Shown in pieces: positions 58,703 to 64,000 of a stretch of DNA of 64,000 bases. A program made the position numbers and the translations under genes. Numbering within the stretch: position 1 is the first letter of the stretch; each line of letters begins with the position of its first letter. This stretch comes from Amphiura filiformis (lineage: Eukaryota; Echinodermata; Ophiuroidea; Amphilepidida; Amphiuridae), in contig NC_092646.1 of NCBI RefSeq assembly GCF_039555335.1, positions 34,997,380 to 35,061,379 on the forward strand, in the 5' to 3' direction. Below the pieces are notes generated by a model, which saw only the letters and a list, made by a program, of their open reading frames with translations, was not told the origin of the DNA and made no database searches.

Positions 58703-59092
58703 GTAAGTATAAATGTTTTTGTCTCGCGGGCGTCAAACCCCCTTTCTTAGGCAGTATGCTTCGACTTTATTTATAAAAACGTATTTATAAATACGCACGT
58801 GACCACCTCCTCGCTGCCATAACAGCATGTAGACCTTCTACACAGCGGGGGTCTGCCTGTACATTTGAATGCAAAGGCGGTAAACAACACGAGACTACTG
58901 TGCACCCCGCTCGTCATGGCCGTCGGTTTATGTAAGGCCGTCGGTAGACGGAAGGCGTTGTTGAAAAAAAAATGGGTTAACAATAGACTATTTTTCACCC
59001 AGGGTGACAGGAAAAAGGGGAGAATTGTAAAGAAAATGATTAAAAATTGTGAATTACACATAAAAATTAGGTGTTTTTATGTTAGTACCGCC

Positions 59093-59123
<31 letters not shown>

Positions 59124-60106
59124 GCTCTTCACTTTTTCAAACCATGCAAAAAATTTTTGGGTCAACAAATCACAACTTCCGTCGGTAAAAAATATTTCCG
59201 TTGGTACATTTACAAGAAGTTGTGCCCCCTCGGTTCTAAAATCCTGGCTACGCCACTGACTGTGCAGCAAAATTGTCTATTTTGTTCAACTTTGTGATTA
59301 TATTGTAAACGTTTCCGTCGATAAATATTTTTCCGTCTGCAAATACTTTCAAAATGTTGTTTTTGATAACCTAACACAAAGTCGGAATCCCCCATTTGTA
59401 ATAATTTTGCTATTCAATAAATACTTAAATTTGATGATATTTATCTAAAGAGTTCCTATCCTTTTCTGCATAGTGGTCAATGGCATGATGATTTGGTCAT
59501 GCTTGCTGGTGTTGGTATGTCGTGCCCATGGGTCACGAGCGTATTTATAAATACGCATTTAAAATATAGTTGAAACATACTTTTAAGGTATCATTGCATT
59601 AACCATCCATCTACTTTTGCATTGAACGGTTTGGATAATGCACAATCTGCCTTGAATAACATCTCTTTATTAAATCTGTGTACACAATGGTAGAATACAC
59701 CTAAATGCCTTGTTCCCTTAACACGATTTTATGTATTAAACGTGAACACTTGTTTACCTCCTTTCTATAGAGTAACAGCCTGTTGTCCTATAAAGCTTTG
59801 AGAGATTTGGTTTGTGATCGTCACGCTTAATTGCGAATTTGAACAGCATTTTGCAATTCGTAACATTGTGTTTGTATGCTAATCTATTGTAGCACAGAAG
59901 ACGCAGATATTTTCCACACATCTTCTCTGACTGTTATAATAACAAGACACTGGAAATAAAATTCAAGTTTTAAGTGTTTTTTTTATTATCTTGACGTAAT
60001 ATTTATAGAACCCCGACACATTTTAAAAGTTTTTAAAGACTATTATTGCACTAAGATTATTTGCACTATTCAGATTTTCAAAGAAAATAAGTGTTCCGTT
60101 TCACAC
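58703..60106. other. Gene D downstream, no exon 3 found
   Basis: It contains a 24-base poly-T (59098-59123) and a repeat-like phrase CTAAAATCCTGGCTACGCCA. No match to exon 3 (LAGY-VDVVNE) is seen here or up to 64000. Confidence 0.5.
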
Positions 60107-60443
60107 GCCAATGTAAAAATATTCGGATAACACTTTTGTGACACTTTAACACGTTTATTTCCGTACTTTACACTTAAAAGTATAGATGGCATTGTATAGG
60201 ATTAACACGTCAACGCGTAAACTTATGAGGGTATTTTTTTCATAAAAAGTATTAACTCACCAACATAAATATAAATACCATACCCTTGTAAACGCGTTGT
60301 AGTGTTAATCGTAAGCAACGCCTCATTTACTTTTATATACCTGTAAATTACGGAAATAAACTCATTGAAGTGTTAATGACACATTATTTTGACACAACAG
60401 CGCGAGAAATACGTCGCGTTAAAAATCCGGGTATTTTTACAGT
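60107..60443. mobile_element. Long-palindrome MITE
   Basis: The arms contain GTTTATTTCCGTACTTTAC facing GTAAATTACGGAAATAAAC, and GGATTAACACGTCAACGCG facing the inverse. The outer ends are TGTAAAAATATTCGGAT and its inverse ATCCGGGTATTTTTACAG. Confidence 0.65.
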
Positions 60444-61012
60444 GAATAATGTATCTACAATACAACGTGTGTCGATATAGTCCAAAGAACAAATTAACAA
60501 TGTAAGGGCTCTCGTTGTTTAATTTTATAAAGTCACATGAAGGCGGAATAATTACCCTACGCAATTATGTCCAAATATATGGTGATTTTATATAAATATT
60601 AGAAAAGTCTAGTTAGTCCCTTTTCCCATACTTCGCGTGGTTCGATCAATACGTCTTGAATTGCCTATGGCTCAATGTGTAGAAATCAGGCCAGGTGAAT
60701 CAGGTGAATTCTGGCATGTTCCAATACATTGAATGTAACTTTAAAATGGAAGCTCTAAATCACACAGAAAAAAACCATCCTGACTAGCCCAATATCATGC
60801 TTCATACCCGTAAAGAAAATTTTGGAAATCCCTAGTGGAAAACAATATTTAAATTTTAAACGCTTTGAGAAATATCCTGTATACTGTTTGGGTGAGAGTG
60901 CTTTTAGTCTCCTTATTCATGTACGGCAATACTTCCCTGTCACCAGTTTAATCACTTTAATTGTATTGCTTTTAACTCCTAACACCTGTCCTCAAAATAC
61001 GTTTTTAAATAA

Positions 61013-61303
61013 TGAGAGCCATTTGGCTATTCCGTTTATCCACATTCCCCCTGTGGAAGATTTGGGAAATATCTTCCACAGGGGAGTAAGAATTTCGAAT
61101 AGAATTGGCACATAAGGCAGTTCAATTTTAATTTCATATACCCTCTGAAAGAGATTCAATCCGAATCTTCCACAGAGGGACGATGAGCTTCAAATGGAGC
61201 TACCTAATGTGCTCATTCCATTTGAAATCCATACTTCCCCGTGACAGCTATTTCCAAAATTTTCCACAAGGGGAGTGTGGATTTTAAATGGAACAGCTGA
61301 CTT
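61013..61303. mobile_element. MITE with CCATTTGGCTATTCCGTTTA / GGATTTTAAATGGAACAGC ends
   Basis: The inverted ends share (T)CTTCCACAGGGGGAATGTGGAT-type sequence. The interior repeats ATCTTCCACAGAGGG and TTCCATTTGAAATCCATAC. Related to the GATTTCAACTGGAATAG family. Confidence 0.6.
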
Positions 61304-61814
61304 GCACTGTAAGATGTAAATTTCCTGCATCAGTATTCGTTACAAAATTTAAATAAAAAGGTGGTCCCATATCCGATGGATATCTATGCCAGATTATTCA
61401 GACTGTTTCTATTTTGAATTCTCTATTTTCTCCTGAATATATTTACATATTCTCTACGCTATATCGCTCGCTGTGTTGTTTAAACGGCACGATATTTTTA
61501 ACTTCATACATTATTTTCATCCCCGACAGATGACCCTTGAAGAGTCGTTTATCAACCCTCTCAAAATTACTCGGAGCTTGTTGCTACAATATATTATTTG
61601 TCACAACAAGTGTGCTCGAAATTCGGCTAGCAAGCCAGAACTGCATGGTACTTTAGCAAGTGTTGTATGACACTTAAGGTGTTGCTTTTGAATCCTCTGC
61701 ATATATACCTGTTTCCGTGAAACCCGGAGCATGTCAGCAGACCCTATTCCAAGATAAAAAGCCTTTTTCAATATCATATGCATATTAAACTAACGTAATA
61801 ACCTGAACTGCCCA

Positions 61815-62165
61815 GAAAACCACAAAACGTTTTAAGGGAAATGTTTGGATTATATGGAGTTATATAAAGGGTATTTAAATGGTATAAAACGTTTACATTC
61901 TGAAACATTTTGGACAAGTTGATGCAAAATATTGTAATAGTATTAACAAAGTATTTTGTAAAAATGTTTGTCAAAAATATTTTAACTTAACATTATACCA
62001 ACATTTAAAAAATATTAATAGTGTTTCTTTCTACAAAGCGTATTAATGCCCTTATCATAACACTCAATTTTAAATTTTGTTTAAAAAAAAACACGTTTTG
62101 ACCAAATCAAAACACGTGTATAACTTGCTTATAACGTTTTTAAAATTGTTTTGTGTTTGCTGGGT
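61815..62165. mobile_element. CAGCAAACAC-type MITE
   Basis: The left part (AAACGTTTTAAGGGAAATGT) and the right end TTGTTTTGTGTTTGCTGGG, with GAGTTATATAAAGGGTAT inside, as in other copies of the family. Confidence 0.5.
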
Positions 62166-63478
62166 GACTGCTGACTGACTATAGCGCCATTGATCATCTT
62201 GCTTTACAAAAAGATAAAACAATAAATGAGCAGAAAAACTTGAAACAACTGGATAAAACACTATCAAAGAAGCACAATATAAAACTACCAGACACACAGA
62301 CAAGGGGGGAGTAAAGTGCAGAAAAAATAACACACGGCGTGCTTCAAGAACTATAGAAAAGATAACCTTCCAACCACCACACATTACTATCAAACACAAA
62401 GTCAAGAATTTCAAAATAAGATATTTATTTAATCACTAATTAGAATTTTCTCTTGACTTTTCTTAATCCATATAATTGCAGAATTTACATTACTTTACTT
62501 ATAAAAGATCTTGGCAATTTAAATCATAATCGTATATTATTTATACATGATTGAAAAACATTCTGGTGTCATTTTAAAGCTTAATATACTGTGGCATGTT
62601 CCGGGCTTTCTGAGAACGGAGCTCATCACATTAAGTTATATGCACTTTCCATGCACTCATAACATTTTCCCCAAGATACCCTAGTTATTATACAAGTATC
62701 ATATTTGCCCATTAACGAATGAATTATTAAATTTTGATATGCTTTTAAAATAAAATGGAAATGTATTATAAACATTGATGAGAGCAAAATATATATTTTG
62801 AACAAAGATGACAATAACATGTGTTTTCTTCTCATTCTAAAAGCATATTGAATATATAACACCCAAGTACGACAATCTGTGAAATGGAAGTCTTATTCTG
62901 GGGTCTTATTCCATTTATATTTAATAAATGCGACAATATGTGAAACATCACCTCCTTCTAAGCCGATTTGCAAAGATTTGAGTGCATGATAGACATAATA
63001 TATGCTGTAAACATGCGTAAGACATGTTATCATGTTAAGGATGTTTTTTTAAACCTGGGCATCGCAGAACATGCAGAAGGTATCATAGCAGTCACTATCG
63101 CTAAGATTGTACCATATTTAGGGGGCGTGTGATACAAGTGGGCGAAGGATTTATTTAATAAAAAACATGTTGATAATATGTTGCCACAAGATACTATAGC
63201 CAAATGTGTAACATCCTGACAATTTCTGTTTGTCAGATAAAAAGATCAAAAAACCTCATGAAACGATTACACATTCACAGTGCATGGAAAAGTATGCGCC
63301 AACATTATCCCAATAAAAATAAAACAGATTTTGAAACCTTTAATTGGTCTTATAACAAAGTCTGGAAAAATTGCTCTTAATTTGTCTATGGCTCGATGTA
63401 TAGATATTGGACCAAGTAAATGTTGGTATGCTTCAGTAAATTGATTGACACTTAAAAACAAAAGCTCTAAATCAAACA
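62166..63478. other. No gene recognised
   Basis: AT-rich sequence without exon similarity. Expected position-wise to be gene C intron 1 if the gene B layout holds. Confidence 0.4.
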
Positions 63479-64000
63479 GTATATGGTCAATTCCAGCCAA
63501 AGCGGGACAAAATTCTCTCTATGTTAACTTTCCACTTTAAAATGTCATTAATAAAGGAAATTACGTTATTGATGGAGCATATCATGTCACGTCCAATGTG
63601 GTCTCTTTGAGCATATAGACCTTTACTAGCAAGTCATACCAGGGGACTAGTTATGATGGCTTAAATGAATTGGCGTTACCCACGAATTCAAAGATAAAGC
63701 ACCATATATGTCATTGAATGTCCTTCAATCAAAATGAAATTATTTCCGTTAGAAAGACGTTTGCATGATCTCTCATCATATGTAAAACGATTGAATTCCA
63801 CCAAAGTTTGTGGACTCTAGAGGCCATTAAGTCAATTTGGCTAATAATTTTGTTACCCGCGTATCAAAAATTAAATGATCGTTCTGAAAAATGTTAAGTG
63901 AATATGCCATAAATGGCTATATCATGAAACGAAGTTTCGTTGTATAATTCTGAGGTCCAAGTGATTATTTTATGCAAATACATTTTACCCATAAAATTCC
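63479..64000. mobile_element. Second copy of the TTACCCACGAAT element, cut by window end
   Basis: It starts with the same inverted end (ATATGGTCAATTCCAGCC) and follows 6413-6935 almost base for base. Only the left part is in the window. Confidence 0.8.

Noticed and set aside
58477-58776. Leu-Phe-Ile-Tyr repeat frame on the plus strand
   Set aside because: It comes from the TTTA microsatellite. The real exon inside this stretch (58636-58702) is in a different frame.

Overview
The window is animal nuclear DNA: AT-rich, with short exons bounded by GT-AG introns, large introns, many microsatellites, tRNA-derived SINEs with an L2-type 3' tail, and a dense set of short inverted-repeat transposons (MITEs). 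The repeat style suggests a marine invertebrate, possibly a deuterostome such as an echinoderm or hemichordate. The species cannot be fixed from the sequence.

The only protein-coding content I can support is a tandem cluster of intron-containing genes for bacterial-type extracellular amino-acid-binding proteins. They belong to the SBP_bac_3, or HisJ/LAO-binding, fold, which is the same fold as the ligand-binding domain of ionotropic glutamate receptors. None of these genes appears as a long ORF because every exon is 29-260 bp. Three genes lie on the minus strand. Gene A has exons 1-4 at 9440-3511 and continues off the left edge. Gene B is complete in my model, with 10 exons at 37740-18149, 909 coding bases and about 302 aa. 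Gene C has exons 2-8 at 50406-43772 plus a doubtful last exon at 41390-41362; its 5' end was not found. Gene D lies on the plus strand and has two 5' exons at 54813-55065 and 58636-58702. Intron positions and phases are the same in every copy.

First exons come in two kinds that join in the same phase. One encodes a cleavable signal peptide (9440-9365 and 37740-37659). The other encodes a short cytoplasmic tail, one membrane span and a Gly/Ser-rich stalk (13306-13048 and 54813-55065, with decayed copies near 15.8 and 40.6 kb). The likely products are therefore secreted and type II membrane-anchored binding proteins sharing one ligand-binding body.

Layout. 0-9.4 kb: gene A, with a TTAA-flanked element, SINEs, MITEs and a 2.1-kb inverted-repeat element carrying eleven copies of a TTACCCACGAATTC-like motif. 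9.4-15.8 kb: a tandem 1-kb duplication, the membrane-anchor exon and microsatellites. About 15.1-30.8 kb and 39.6-52.8 kb: two copies of a large duplicated unit holding the bodies of genes B and C. 30.8-39.6 kb: the long 5' introns of gene B and its signal exon. 53.7-58.7 kb: an inverted segment with gene D, probably inside intron 1 of gene C. 58.7-64 kb: repeats only, ending in a second copy of the motif-bearing element.
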